Shown here piece by piece: positions 54,603 to 64,000 of a stretch of DNA of 64,000 nucleotides. The DNA lies in NCBI GenBank assembly GCA_022410635.1, contig JAJVDF010000138.1, positions 649,245 through 713,244 on the forward strand, written 5' to 3'. Both the position numbers and the translations under genes were made by a program. This DNA comes from Tretioscincus oriximinensis. Lineage: Eukaryota; Chordata; Lepidosauria; Squamata; Gymnophthalmidae. How positions within the stretch are numbered: position 1 is the stretch's first letter; each line of letters opens with the position of its first letter. The notes under the pieces are model-generated. The model was given only the letters and a program-made list of their open reading frames with translations. It was not told where the DNA came from and searched no databases.

Positions 54603-56487
54603 GGGGGGTGTCAACAAAATGGCGAGTAAAATGGAGAGTAGACAAGTTGTGTAAATGGTGTCATATAGATACAAGTTGGAAGAGATAAATGTTCTTGGTA
54701 AAGATGGCACAAAGCAGTGAATATTTAGCTATTTGACCACCAGGAACATTACTTGGTATCCACACATTGCTCATTTGGAAGATTTAATAGATAATATTAG
54801 ATGTATACAAGCAAAAATCCCTGTTGCACTTGGTTTTTGCAACAGAGGCTACAATCTTCCCATTTCTTGTCGTCCTCCTTTTCCTATGCCCTCTCTCCTT
54901 CCTCCCAGCCTGTAAAATGGTGGCCACAACAGATGCCTTTAGGAGAGGCTGGACACTATCAGGCACTTATAAGTGTGTGATACTAGAAAGCCAGCATCCT
55001 GTGGGGATAAGTGTTTACCTGACCTTCTACAGACTCCATGGCACGCCAAGCTCCCAACATGGTGGGGGCAGTTTTGGAACCCCAGGGGCATCCCTGCAGG
55101 CTCTGGGATTGGGCAATGTTCTACCCAATAACAGAATCTGAAGAGACGATCGTCATAACACAAATTATTTATACACAGATATATGCAGTAAATCAGTAGG
55201 AATTTTATTAACTGTTGAATCTATTTGCCAACTGCAAAAGGTAGTAACAGAACCTTTGTCATATGTTATCTATGAAGAGCCCTCTCTTCCCCTTTTAGGG
55301 AATAGGCATGGTATGTCTCTTAGAGAAGCATATCTTCCTATAACATGTCTCCTTTTCACATTAAAAGCCCCACTAAATGAAAATTCTCCGGATATTCTAG
55401 TAATAAAGGAAAACCTGACTCAGTCTGTTTCAACCATTAATGAGCCTTTCTTTCACCCTCTTATTATCTTGATTGCTTTATTGGATGAAACACACGATAC
55501 CCAGACCTACACCAAATGTTGATAGGCTTTTTATTCAGTTTCATACTTGGTAGGGTAAGTGGAGAGACAGGCTTGGCATCTGTTCAAATGGCAGTTCTTA
55601 TAATAGACACGTCTGCCTAAGAGCAATCCTTCATATTTCTCTCACTCTCATTCTTGTATATTCAGGAGAGAGAGAAGGAAAGAGAGAGAACAAATAAAAG
55701 AGAGCAGGTCCAGTTTCAAAAAGACCTTTCCCATTTCAATTTTTAATCTACATACACTACCACCACCACCACTCCTGATATCGAATCCCAGATTTCCTTT
55801 CATTCATATACAACATTTCAATTCTTCTGGTTTCGCAGGGCCACTCCAGTTGTGACTTGGGTAGTTAGTAGCACTTCTCATGCCATAAATGGCAACCCCT
55901 TTACTGTCATGTTCCTAACCTATTATCTATTGGTGACAGTGAGGTGCTTCGTATTTCCATTAGTTCTTATCATTTTGCACATTTGAAACTTGAGTTTTCA
56001 AAACATTGCATGATTTTATATTTTGATCAATTGATTTTTCACTTGATCCTGATAAATCAGGTGTTGTGTCATCCACTGAAACTCTTTGAAGGCATAGAAA
56101 GTTACTGATGCTTTGCTGGAGTTTAAGGTATGACTACAGATTCTGCTTGGACCTATCTCAAAACACACCTCTGCAATATTTTTGTGAGGTTACAGGCTTA
56201 TCGTGATTTAACCTCAAGAGCCCATAGGCATGTCAAGGATGTGACCTGAAATGGAGTAATTATGGAAAAATGCATTAATTGCTGAAATCAATGAGTTTGG
56301 GAAATAGCTATTTGCTGGGCAAAGGGCCAATTGAAAACTCCATGAACTCCAAGGATAGAAGGTGAGATAGAAGTAGAAAAGATTTGTGTGCAACACAAGT
56401 AGAGTCAGAGAAAACTTTCTTTTCTCAATCATAACTCTTTTTGTACAACCCAACAAAGCATTAATTTTATGGATGATTTCAAACAAA
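54603..56487. other. Unassigned low-copy region
   Basis: About 1.9 kb without a recognised repeat; short GAGA-rich run at 55660-55700 and CAC repeats near 55757. Frames at 54824-55163 and 55256-55522 have no recognisable domain, and no splice-framed exon is convincing. Confidence 0.4.
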
Positions 56488-56610
56488 TAGCTGTGTTAAT
56501 CAGGCTCCAGAACATCTAGCAAGGGGGTCTCATAGCACCATGGATACTACTAAGAGAATGGTTGGTTGTGTGAGCTTTCTTTAGTTGCAATAGGAATGTT
56601 TTTGAGGAAG
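56488..56610 (+). mobile_element. Degenerate Penelope-like left-arm fragment
   Basis: AAATAGCTGTGTTAATCAGG, AACATCTAGCAAGGGGGTCT, CATAGCACCATGG, GAGAATGGTTGGTTGTGTGA and GCTTTCTTTAG keep the left-arm order of 2684-2785. No right arm. Confidence 0.55.
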
Positions 56611-57229
56611 ACCTCAAAATGATCTAATGGAGTTTCTTAACATTCTGAAAACAAGATCTAGTAAAAATGCTGGGTAATTATTCTGTCTCTCTCTTAAAAT
56701 TTGCCTCCCAGGACCCTGGAGAATTGATGTATACCAGGAGGAGAGCTTGCTTCAAGGTGATACATGTGTGAGCTCATATCATTTATCTGAAATTTAATCA
56801 AGGCACTTATGAAATTTGATGGAGGGCAAAAAGGCTCCTTGCTAATGACATTGGGAGGGAAGCCTTTTACAACTTTATGATTTATTTATTTTTTTGTAAT
56901 GTTCCAATTGGTTTGTTCTTGGTTTGTTCTAACAATGCATGAAAAGGCAGCTTTCAGAGGTGAAGAAACCCAAACAGAATCCTAGGAGGAGATTATTTGG
57001 CTTTTCAAAATTCAGAAGGCATTGTCACTGGGATTGTACATTAGACCAACCAACCCCCACACCACCACCTTCCCTCATTTTGCCTCTGAAATATCCTCCA
57101 TTAAAAGCTTGTCAGCCCAAAAGAAAGGAATCCATTACCTCAGCCAACATCCTGGGCCTGTTAACTTCTCAGGTGCTAGTTGCTAAGCCATTTCCCATGG
57201 AACGTGAAGGGAAGTGAGCAACGTATTGC
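56611..57229. other. Unassigned sequence
   Basis: Nothing recognised. Confidence 0.4.
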
Positions 57230-57400
57230 TTTGGAAGTGAAATATATTACTCCCTTAATTAAATGTAGCTTTTTTAGAGCAAGGCTGAGGTCCTTGCAGA
57301 CTCAATTGGAAGGTCCCAATGATTTTTAATTTATCTGCTCAATAGCCTAGGGTTTAGCATAGATTTTGTGAGCTTAATGAACTTGGCCTGTCTGCACTAT
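57230..57400. promoter_or_regulatory. Candidate conserved non-coding element
   Basis: Unique block with CAATTGGAAGGTCCCAATGA (57304-57323), a short inverted motif pair, then TTTTTAATTTATCTGC. Motif-based only. Confidence 0.28.
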
Positions 57401-57699
57401 GAAGTGTGTGCACCTGCGGCCCACTCTCTAGCCAAAAAACCTGGCAGATCTCTGATTCTGTGACAATTCTATGGTCTGGATAATATTACCGGATGGTCTT
57501 TTGATTAAATGTTGGATCTAGAATCGATGGGGTAGCAACATACGTGCGATGGCTTGGTGTGAGGGGAGAGGGCTGTATCTTTTGGCGAGCTGCATCAGAG
57601 ATGCAGAGTCTACAGATACAGTGGAAACAAACGTACAAAACTGGCCCTTTAAATGGCCCTTTTAACAAGTATAAATGAGATCCCGGGCTTCGTGAAGGC

Positions 57700-57910
57700 A
57701 TTGCTGGGGAGAAGAAAAATGAAAAGGGTCATTTCCAGTAATCTTTCAAATTAAACTTCCATTCCATTCCCTTGCAGTGACTTCATGTTTAAACACATGA
57801 AACAATTCTATTAAAGAAAAGCTGGAAAAAGTTATTATTCAATGAAGCAAGGATTCACAGAAAATTCTTAGGATTAGCTGAAGGCTAGAGTTAGCCAAAA
57901 CAAAACATTC
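57700..57910. promoter_or_regulatory. Candidate conserved non-coding element
   Basis: Unique block with TTCAAATTAAACTTCC, TTCATGTTTAAACACATGAA (inverted repeat, 57782-57801) and GTTATTATTCAATGAAGC. Motif-based only. Confidence 0.28.
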
Positions 57911-58155
57911 TTAATGTATGTGAATTGTATGTTCTAATTGCTAGCTCTGCTTCAGCTCCTCCCCTTCCCCCCATTGCTTTCTTTCCTTCCTCCTTTCTCT
58001 GTTGCTTCCTCTTTTCGCAGGAAAAGCCAAGAACCACTGGCACATATCTTCATTGTAGATATATTAGGGGTTCGCAGACTTCCATCCCTTTCCCTTTTCT
58101 GAATCCTACTGTCACCACTGAGAAAGATAGAAAGGCATTTTACATTTTGCAATGT

Positions 58156-58446
58156 AGACACGAATGGCTCAGTCACTTAGGAAACAGTTTCTCATCTGGG
58201 AGGTGGGGTTTGGAGGCCCTGTGTCGGACATGGGGAGGGGTGAGCACCTTCCACTAGCCTGTAGCTCTAGCCAACGCAGCTATTCAAAAGCATGAACTGC
58301 AAAAAATGGCAACTGACTGCAACTAGATACATGGGAACCACCAAAGCCTGGTGGAGAAGATAGAATGTCAGCCCTTGAGCAAAATAATCTTGTAAGCTGC
58401 TTTGTGTCCCTTTGAAAGGTGAGAAAAGCAGGGTATAAGAACCCTC
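58156..58446 (+). mobile_element. tRNA-derived SINE
   Basis: ACGAATGGCTCAGTCACTTA (A box), TGGGGTTTGGAGGCCCTGTG (decayed box B), GAGGGGTGAGCACCTTCC, ACCACCAAAGCCTGGTGGAG, ending GAGAAAAGCAGGGTATAAGA. Confidence 0.92.
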
Positions 58447-58606
58447 TTCTTCTTCTTCCTCCTCCTCTTTTTTCTCTTCTTCCTCTTCTTTCTCTTCCTC
58501 TTCTTCCTCTTCTTCCTCTTCTTCCTCTTCTTCCTCTTCTTCCACTTCTTCCTCTTCTCCTTTCTCTTCTCCTTCTTCCTCTTCTCCTTCCTCTTCCTTC
58601 CTTACT
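58447..58606. repeat. (CTT/CCT)n tail array of SINE
   Basis: CTTCCTCTT units over 160 bp directly downstream of the SINE. Opposing frames coding poly-Glu or poly-Leu are artefacts. Confidence 0.96.
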
Positions 58607-58755
58607 GAGTGGTACTATTTTGAAATGTACTTTTTATGCGTGTTTAAAACACCTTGTTTTCCATAATACACTTCAATACATCAAATTATAATATTCATTT
58701 ACACTGTTACAAACAATCATAGGCATTCTTTTTTACAACCAAATGTTGCTTACTT

Positions 58756-58963
58756 GAGAACCAGTCTGGTGTAGTGGTTAGAGCATCTGACTTTTTTCTG
58801 GAAGTCTCCAGATTCGATTCTGCACCCCTCCACAAAAAGCTAGCTGGGGGACCTTTTGCTAATCAGAACTCTTCAGACCTCTTTCAGCCCAGTGTACTTC
58901 TCAATATGTACGCTGTGAAGAGAAGAACAGAATTTGCTTTGACTTCAGGTTGAGAAAAGACAC
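58756..58963 (+). mobile_element. Sauria-type SINE
   Basis: GTCTGGTGTAGTGGTTAGAG (A box), CAGATTCGATTCTGCACCCC (box B GATTCGATTC), AGAACTCTTCAGACCTCTTT and GACTTCAGGTTGAGAAAAG. The two pol III boxes are the best preserved of this type in the window. Confidence 0.9.
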
Positions 58964-59158
58964 TGCTCCCCTTTCTTCCTCCTCTTCCTCTACTTCCCTT
59001 CCCCTTCCCCTTCCCCTTCCCCTTCCCCTTCCCCTCCTCCTCCTCCTCCTCCTCCTTCTCCTTCTTCTTCTTCTTCTTCTTCTTCTTCTCCTCCTCCTCC
59101 TCCTCCTCCTCCTCCTCCTTCTTCTCCTCCTTCTTCTCCTCCTTCTTCTCCTTCTGAG
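58964..59158. repeat. Compound pyrimidine tail array of SINE
   Basis: CTTCC, CCCCTT, CTC, CTT and CTC blocks succeed one another for 195 bp after the SINE. Confidence 0.96.
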
Positions 59159-59772
59159 TCCATTTCTAGTCCAGTTTTTTTCTCAGCCTGTCAGAACAGG
59201 ACCTTATTTTTTTACTCTTGCTTTGATTGTTGTCAATCACCTTGAGACTTTTAGCTATAGGGTAACACACAAGTGCAAATAATTATATTTTGACAGCCAA
59301 AATTTGTTTTAAAATCCTCTGCAGGCGACTTTTGTGTCCTTACATTTGCCGCAAAACAAAACCCCATTCCTCTTTCCTTCTTTTATTTTCTTTGTAAATT
59401 CCGTATTCACTGTAACTGATACATACAGCAAACTCCAACAGCTTGAATTATGACTTGACAGCTCTTGTTCTGTACCATCCGTTAAATCTGCCCAGCATGT
59501 TGCCAGTTACGGATGGCCCACAACCCCTGTTAACAAAGTGGTAATACGCATTTAACGTCCATCAACACTTGTTTTCCCCCTTTGATAATGGTGGATTCCA
59601 TTACACTTAATAATATGCTGCAAGACTGAAAGTAATGTAATGCTTGGGCCATACCCACAAACATCTCTCCCTCCCTCTCTCTGTAAGTAGTGTATGTTTG
59701 TATGGATAAGCTGCATTACCACCATTTGCAAATCAGAGTTTTTTCCTTCTTCTTCCCCTTTCTCCTCCTTCT
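59159..59772. other. Unassigned sequence
   Basis: TTGTCAATCACCTTGAGACTT and GGGTAACACACAAGTGC at 59232-59275 look like a worn LINE/SINE 3' end. The rest is not recognised. Confidence 0.4.
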
Positions 59773-60235
59773 CATAAGGATATAAGAAGAGTCCTGCTGA
59801 ATTAGTCCAGAGCCCATCTAGTCCAGCCTTCTTTCTCCCACAGAGGTCCACCTGGGCAGTCCCAAGCAGAAAGAGGCAAAATCTTCACCTGTTCTCGACT
59901 CCCTGCAAATGGCATTTCAGGAATACTGCCTGTTGCTCCATCCCAGAAGCATCCTAGTAGCTATTTATTTATTTGTTTACGTTTATATTCCACTCTATAC
60001 TCAAAGGTCTCAGGGTGAATCACAATAAACAATGATAGAAACAGATTAAAATAGAGCAATCTAAAAGTACAACAATCTAAAAATACAGCAGTGCCTCCAA
60101 GGAAGAGGGAATAATTATACCCTTAGCTTCCATGAACTTTTCTAATCCTGACTTAAAGCTGTCCAGGCTGCTGGTTATTACCCCCTAGACCAACGGCCCA
60201 TCTAGAACCCATTTGGAACCTTCTGAAAGTAACAT
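59773..60235 (-). mobile_element. CR1/L2-type LINE 3' end with nested L2 tail
   Basis: The UTR runs from AAGGATATAAGAAGAGTCC to CATCCTAGTAGCTATTTATT, is interrupted by 59956-60112, then continues CCCTTAGCTTCCATGAACTT, TAAAGCTGTCCAGGCTGCTG. The tail points left. Confidence 0.88.
59956..60112 (-). mobile_element. L2-type 3' end nested in the LINE
   Basis: TTTATTTGTTTACGTTTATA, TACTCAAAGGTCTCAGGGTG and AATAAACAATGATAGAAACA are the L2 3' terminus in reverse, placed inside otherwise continuous CR1/L2-type UTR. Confidence 0.8.
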
Positions 60236-60242
60236 TTATGTT

Positions 60243-60720
60243 CTTACATTCCCACAATGGCATGGATAGGGTGAATAGAAAAAAATGTTTTCTCTATCAC
60301 ACAACACAAGGACCAGAGGGCACGCCTTGACACTGATGGGAAGAAAAGTGAGAACAGACAAAGGAAAGTATTTTTTCACCCAGAGGGTCATCAGCCTGTG
60401 GTATTTACTTCCTGAAGAGGTAGTGGTAGCTAACAGCTTGGATAGTTTCAAGACAGGACTAGACAGGTTTATGGATACCAAGGGTATAAATGGATACTAG
60501 GATGGATGTCTGGATGTTGCCTCCAGGATGGAGCAACAGGCAGGACTCCTGAGATACCATTTGCAGGGAGTCATGAAAAGGTGCATATTTTGCTTTCCTC
60601 TGTTCGGACTGCCCAGGTGCATCTGGTGGGCATCTGTGTGAGACAGAATGCTGGACTTGATGGGCTGTGGCCTGATCCAGTATGGCTCTTCTTATGTTCT
60701 TATGATCTTATGTTCACAAT
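60243..60720 (+). mobile_element. CR1/L2-type LINE 3' end
   Basis: 5'-truncated at ATGGCATGGATAGGGTGAAT. The 60285-60500 frame gives RTRGHALTLMGRKVRTDKGK, YFFTQRVISLWYLLPEEVV and GINGY-stop. The UTR and a TTCTTATGTTCTTATGATC tail follow. Close in sequence to the 5.1-kb copy. Confidence 0.94.
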
Positions 60721-60735
60721 AATGTTGTTCCTTTA

Positions 60736-60919
60736 ATGGCCCTGTCCCCACTGAGCCTTATTCTGGGTTATATCTCAGTACGGAGCTTGGTCATCCACAT
60801 GCCAGTGTAGGCTATGGCAGGCCCCATTCGGGGCCTGCCATAGTCTACACTAGCATGTAGATGGCACAGACCTATTCTGAGATATAGCCAAGAAGAAGGC
60901 TCAGTGGGGACAGGACCAT
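60736..60919. mobile_element. Palindromic MITE family P, intact copy
   Basis: ATGGCCCTGTCCCCACTGAG and CTCAGTGGGGACAGGACCAT are the ends. Arms GGGTTATATCTCAGTACGG / ATTCTGAGATATAGCC and the centre CAGGCCCCATTCGGGGCCTG make the whole 184 bp a hairpin-capable palindrome. No confident target duplication. Confidence 0.85.
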
Positions 60920-61628
60920 ATTACATTTCCACAAAACGTTCAACCAACTTTCCTTATTGCACTTTGGTGAGTGCAATCTTCACAAAGGTAGAGAAACAGA
61001 GCAGAAAGAATGTTGACTGTTAAGCAGTATTAATTATCCGCCATTCATACATAGCACCTTTAAAGTACTTTTTTTTGTCTTTTGACGCATCCCATAAATA
61101 TTTTTCTAATTAATCCTCATAGCATTTACGCAGTTTAATAAGCAGGTATTATCTAGTTTTTAATGATGGAAGCATTTAGGAGGGAAGAGAAAATATTGAG
61201 CAAAGTTGCTTAAGGCAACAAAAGGTAAAATTAACTTTCAGCAATTCTTGGCTTCATTTGTTCTACTCATATTGCTGTCAGAAGATTCCCTCTCTTCTGT
61301 CCTTCTGCTCTTGAGAAGCTGAGCTTTTTGATCAGCAACAGCAGACAGGCTAGCTCTTGCACAATTATACCAATTCAGGTGGCATGGGTTATAGATAAAA
61401 AAGAACTTTTCTTAGTTATGGAATTTCTAAAAATACTTCCTAGTACATAGAAAACTGTTTTTCCATTTTATTGTTAGCTTACCGAGAGTCACACTTTTTT
61501 TCCAAGGAGAAGGAGGTGGTGAAGTTGCTATTGTTTGGCTGTTTTAATTTCATTAATGCCAACATGTTGATTGTCAAAAAAATATTCTCTTAGTCATACG
61601 GCTCTACATTTGCAACAATTTCACATAG
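60920..61628. other. Unassigned unique sequence
   Basis: AT-rich; includes TTTTTCTAATTAATCC near 61092. Nothing else recognised. Confidence 0.4.
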
Positions 61629-61636
61629 ACATAGAC

Positions 61637-61913
61637 CAGAGTTGGGAGCTGCACGAGTGTCTTGTGCAATCTGCGAGATTGTTTTCCCGTGTACAAGATC
61701 TGAGATATCGTGCAGTGGTACATGAGAAAGCAAATGGCTGCCCCCCCCCCCCCCTTACATGGAGGTAGTGATATAATTTTGATGTAACTTCCGGTGTTTG
61801 CTTCTGGGCAATGATGCCCAGAGTGACATCACTTCCTGCCATGCACAATTCCACACGTGCCAGATGTTTGGGCTTCCTGCCCAATATCTGGCTTCTGGGA
61901 GCTCCCAACACTG
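61637..61913 (+). mobile_element. hAT MITE family H, copy 5 (intact ends)
   Basis: CAGAGTTGGGAGCTGC and GAGCTCCCAACACTG termini with an exact 8-bp duplication ACATAGAC at 61629-61636 and 61914-61921. AGTGACATCACTTCC lies at about 61821. Internal poly-C run 61741-61754. This copy defines the family boundaries. Confidence 0.92.
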
Positions 61914-61921
61914 ACATAGAC

Positions 61922-62414
61922 CTGACACTGAGAGAGATATGATATTTCTATCATGCTCTACAACTCAAAGATCTCAGGACAGGTTACAACAGATTACATA
62001 AAAACAGCCTTGATGAATTAAAAACAGATGAAATGCCCTAAATCATGCACATGATTTAAAACCAAAAAAAGATGTAATCGTACTCCTCGTGAAGGCAGTT
62101 TCCTTGTACAAACCTACTGTTTGAGCTGGGCATTATTCCGCCTTCACAATTAATAACAACGGATCTCCCATGGGACTGAAAAGAAACAAATCCCAAAAGT
62201 TATCTGATGTCAAATCAGGTTAGTCAGTTTAAAAAATTGTTTTGTTTTTAATGAAGCCAAGGGAAAACATGTGCAAGTCACAAACGGTAAAAGGTATTTT
62301 TGTTTGTTTGTTTGCTAACAGAAATACTTCCTGGATACAGAATACAGATGCGGAGGCTGCCTCCAAATGAGACCTTGTCCCCCACCCCAGTCCCGTCCAA
62401 ACCTTTATCTGTTC
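61922..62414. other. Possible L2 scrap, otherwise unassigned
   Basis: CAACTCAAAGATCTCAGGAC, AGGTTACAACAGATTACATA at 61961-62000 resembles a worn minus-strand L2 3' end. The rest is not recognised. Confidence 0.4.
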
Positions 62415-62766
62415 CAGTATATTCTGTGTATTCCTGATAATTCCACTAAGAGACAGGATTTGTCAAAAGAACAACCTATNAGAGGGCATACATCTGAACA
62501 TTTCAAATTCACATATTGGCTAAAGCCTGCCGTGCTAATTGCTCCATGCAAATAAAGCTGTGAGGTAATAAGCAGCTGCGCCAGTAGAGTCTCAAGATCT
62601 AAACAGTGGATGGCTGGTGTGGAGGAGGCAATAAGAACCAGCATCGCACAAGCCCCGTGCTTCTAAGCATCTGTGCTGCCAAGGCCACGTGCTGACTGAG
62701 GAGCAGTGCCATGCTAAATACCCGTTGCCACTTAAAGGAACAGCTAATAAGCATTCACACNGATAA
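62415..62766. promoter_or_regulatory. Candidate conserved enhancer-like block with octamer
   Basis: Repeat-free. A perfect POU octamer ATGCAAAT lies at 62546-62553, ten bases from TAATTGC (62537-62543), with GTAATAAGCAGCTGCG (E-box CAGCTG at 62573-62578) close by and CAGCTAATAAGCATTC near 62740. Two Ns. Conservation untested. Confidence 0.4.
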
Positions 62767-62774
62767 AGCCTAAT

Positions 62775-63353
62775 TAGGGTTGCCATACGTCCCGATAAAC
62801 TGGGACAATCCNGGTTTGGGGGGCTAAAATATAGTCCCCTCCGGGTTTTAAGGCAAAATCCCNGCTTTTACAGTCCCCAATGCTGCATCAGGGAATGTAA
62901 AAAGGCGGGATTTTAAAGGAAAAGCAGCCGTCAGAGCTGACGGCTGCAGCGCGCACAATGCTTTCCGGGGTCCTGGGAGGACCCTCGGAGCGCGCCGTAG
63001 CTGCTCCTTGGCTGGAGGCGGGATTTCGCCCTGCTCTCAGGCAAAGCCTACTTGCCTCTAGCAGAGGAGAAACGCCTGGGCTTGTGACAGGAGGGCAGCT
63101 CTGTTCTCCTCTCAAAAACCCAAGCGTTTTTGCTCCGCTGCTGCAGGCGAGTTGGCAGCGAGAGCAGAGTGAAACCCCGCCACCAGCAAAAGAGCAGGTA
63201 CGCGTGCGCGTGTGCACACACATGCACACACGGACGCTTGTGGTGAGACAGGCAGAAGAGGTTTTGCCTGTCTCGCTACAAGTGTCCGTATGTGCACATG
63301 CGCGCGCACCCCACCCCGTCCCGGTTTTGGGTTGCCAGAATATGGCAACCCTA
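62775..63353 (-). mobile_element. Non-autonomous hAT element family K, 579 bp, copy 2
   Basis: TAGGGTTGCCATACG and ATATGGCAACCCTA ends with an exact 8-bp duplication AGCCTAAT at 62767-62774 and 63354-63361. Collinear over its full length with the reverse complement of copy 1, including GCTCCTTGGCTGGAGGCGGG and the GTGCACATGCGCGCGCACC-type alternating tract. Two Ns. Confidence 0.92.
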
Positions 63354-63361
63354 AGCCTAAT

Positions 63362-64000
63362 CCATAGTAGGCAATGCATATGCAACTAGGTGACCAGTTG
63401 CATATCCTTAAGACAACAAGGTAATTCCCCTAGTTTATTTATAATCCCCAAACACGGTATACTTCTTGAGAACTTCAGATTGGAAGCCCCTAGTCAAATT
63501 TATGGCTAAAATCTGCAGTGCTCTCTACATCAGCTGACCAGGGCATTTCTTAATCCGCTGTGACATGGAAATTATGGATCCCAGATCTGAGATGTAATCC
63601 AAAATACAGTGTAGTATAGAAAGTGCAATAAGTGAAAGGTTCTGGAGATCTTCAAATTGAAGTTCCTGGCTGGATTAATAAATGCCCTCTACATCAGCTG
63701 ATCAAAGTAAGACCTCATTCCCACGCAGTTTCTACTGAATTGGGAGCAACATAACCAATTCACCTCACCAGGCCACACATGCACAGTGATCCATTCACTA
63801 AAAAGGTCCATTGTCATGGAATTTCTAGCTACAGTTTGTGCAATTCAACAGTGGACGTTTTTGTAAAATCTGAAAGAAAGCTTCGTGATGACATTCAGCA
63901 TTGTGAACCTGGCAAATCTCACGAGACTTCGGGGCGACATGTAAAAAGTTCATTGCCTCTTGGCTTGCAGAGAATGCTGGGAATTATAGTAAGACAAGCG
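63362..64000. other. Unassigned; dispersed fragment at the right edge
   Basis: AATGCTGGGAATTATAGTAA at 63973-63992 resembles the ZNF143-like repeat end seen at 34155 and runs off the window. The remainder is not recognised. Confidence 0.4.

Noticed and set aside
54824..55163. Pair of ~100-residue frames in low-copy sequence as a possible gene
   Set aside because: No domain, no splice context, and frames on both strands of similar length; consistent with chance.
62888..63389. 165- and 143-residue frames on opposite strands
   Set aside because: They lie in the hAT family K element, which is GC-rich and so poor in stops; the frames do not resemble a transposase.

Overview
This is nuclear DNA of a vertebrate, almost certainly a squamate reptile (lizard or gecko grade). 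The evidence is the repeat fauna: tRNA-derived SINEs of the Sauria/ACA kind with (CTT)n tails, CR1- and L2-type LINE 3' ends, one L1 ORF2 C-terminus, non-autonomous hAT elements with 8-bp target duplications, a Tc1/mariner terminus, Penelope-like inverted units and many long microsatellites. The sequence is AT-rich and CpG-poor, and scattered single Ns indicate a draft assembly. I found no host protein-coding gene, no splice-flanked exon that I would defend, and no functional RNA gene. Almost all long open frames are simple-repeat frames or shadows; the only protein-like frames are retrotransposon relics at 5152-5610, 31002-31559, 40532-41030 and 60285-60500. The window is best read as a gene desert or a very large intron/intergenic domain.

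Layout. 0-7 kb: microsatellites, a tRNA-SINE, a Penelope-like palindrome, a foldback MITE, a CR1/L2-like LINE 3' end and the first hAT copy with ETS/CRE-like motifs. 7-14 kb: an LTR-like unit, a Tc1 terminus, a second hAT copy, a 0.4-kb TTAC-type array and a Sauria-type SINE running into trinucleotide repeats. 14-21 kb: low-copy sequence, a GA-rich tract, a (CTTT)n array, a GGCCG-rich hAT fragment and a TTAA-flanked MITE. 21-30 kb: a CR1 end, the strongest candidate conserved non-coding element (21.78-22.24 kb), tetranucleotide arrays around a SINE, and L2 copies. 30-37 kb: L1 inserted in a MITE, hAT inserted in a SINE, and two more Penelope-like inverted units. 37-50 kb: L2/CR1 fragments, a hAT copy, foldback MITEs (one inserted into the centre of another palindrome), a pyrimidine tract and a (GAA)n array. 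50-64 kb: nested CR1/SINE/hAT layers, long CT-rich tails, two same-family LINE ends head to head, and two 0.6-kb hAT elements in opposite orientation.

What works here is genome ecology rather than a pathway. LINEs probably supplied the machinery for the SINEs, SINE tails appear to have seeded microsatellites, and hAT/Tc1/MITE units inserted into those layers, with target duplications that can be read directly in several cases. Between the repeats lie AT-rich unique blocks dense in homeodomain, POU, Pbx/Hox-like or TCF-like motifs. I offer these as enhancer candidates only, because conservation cannot be tested from one sequence.
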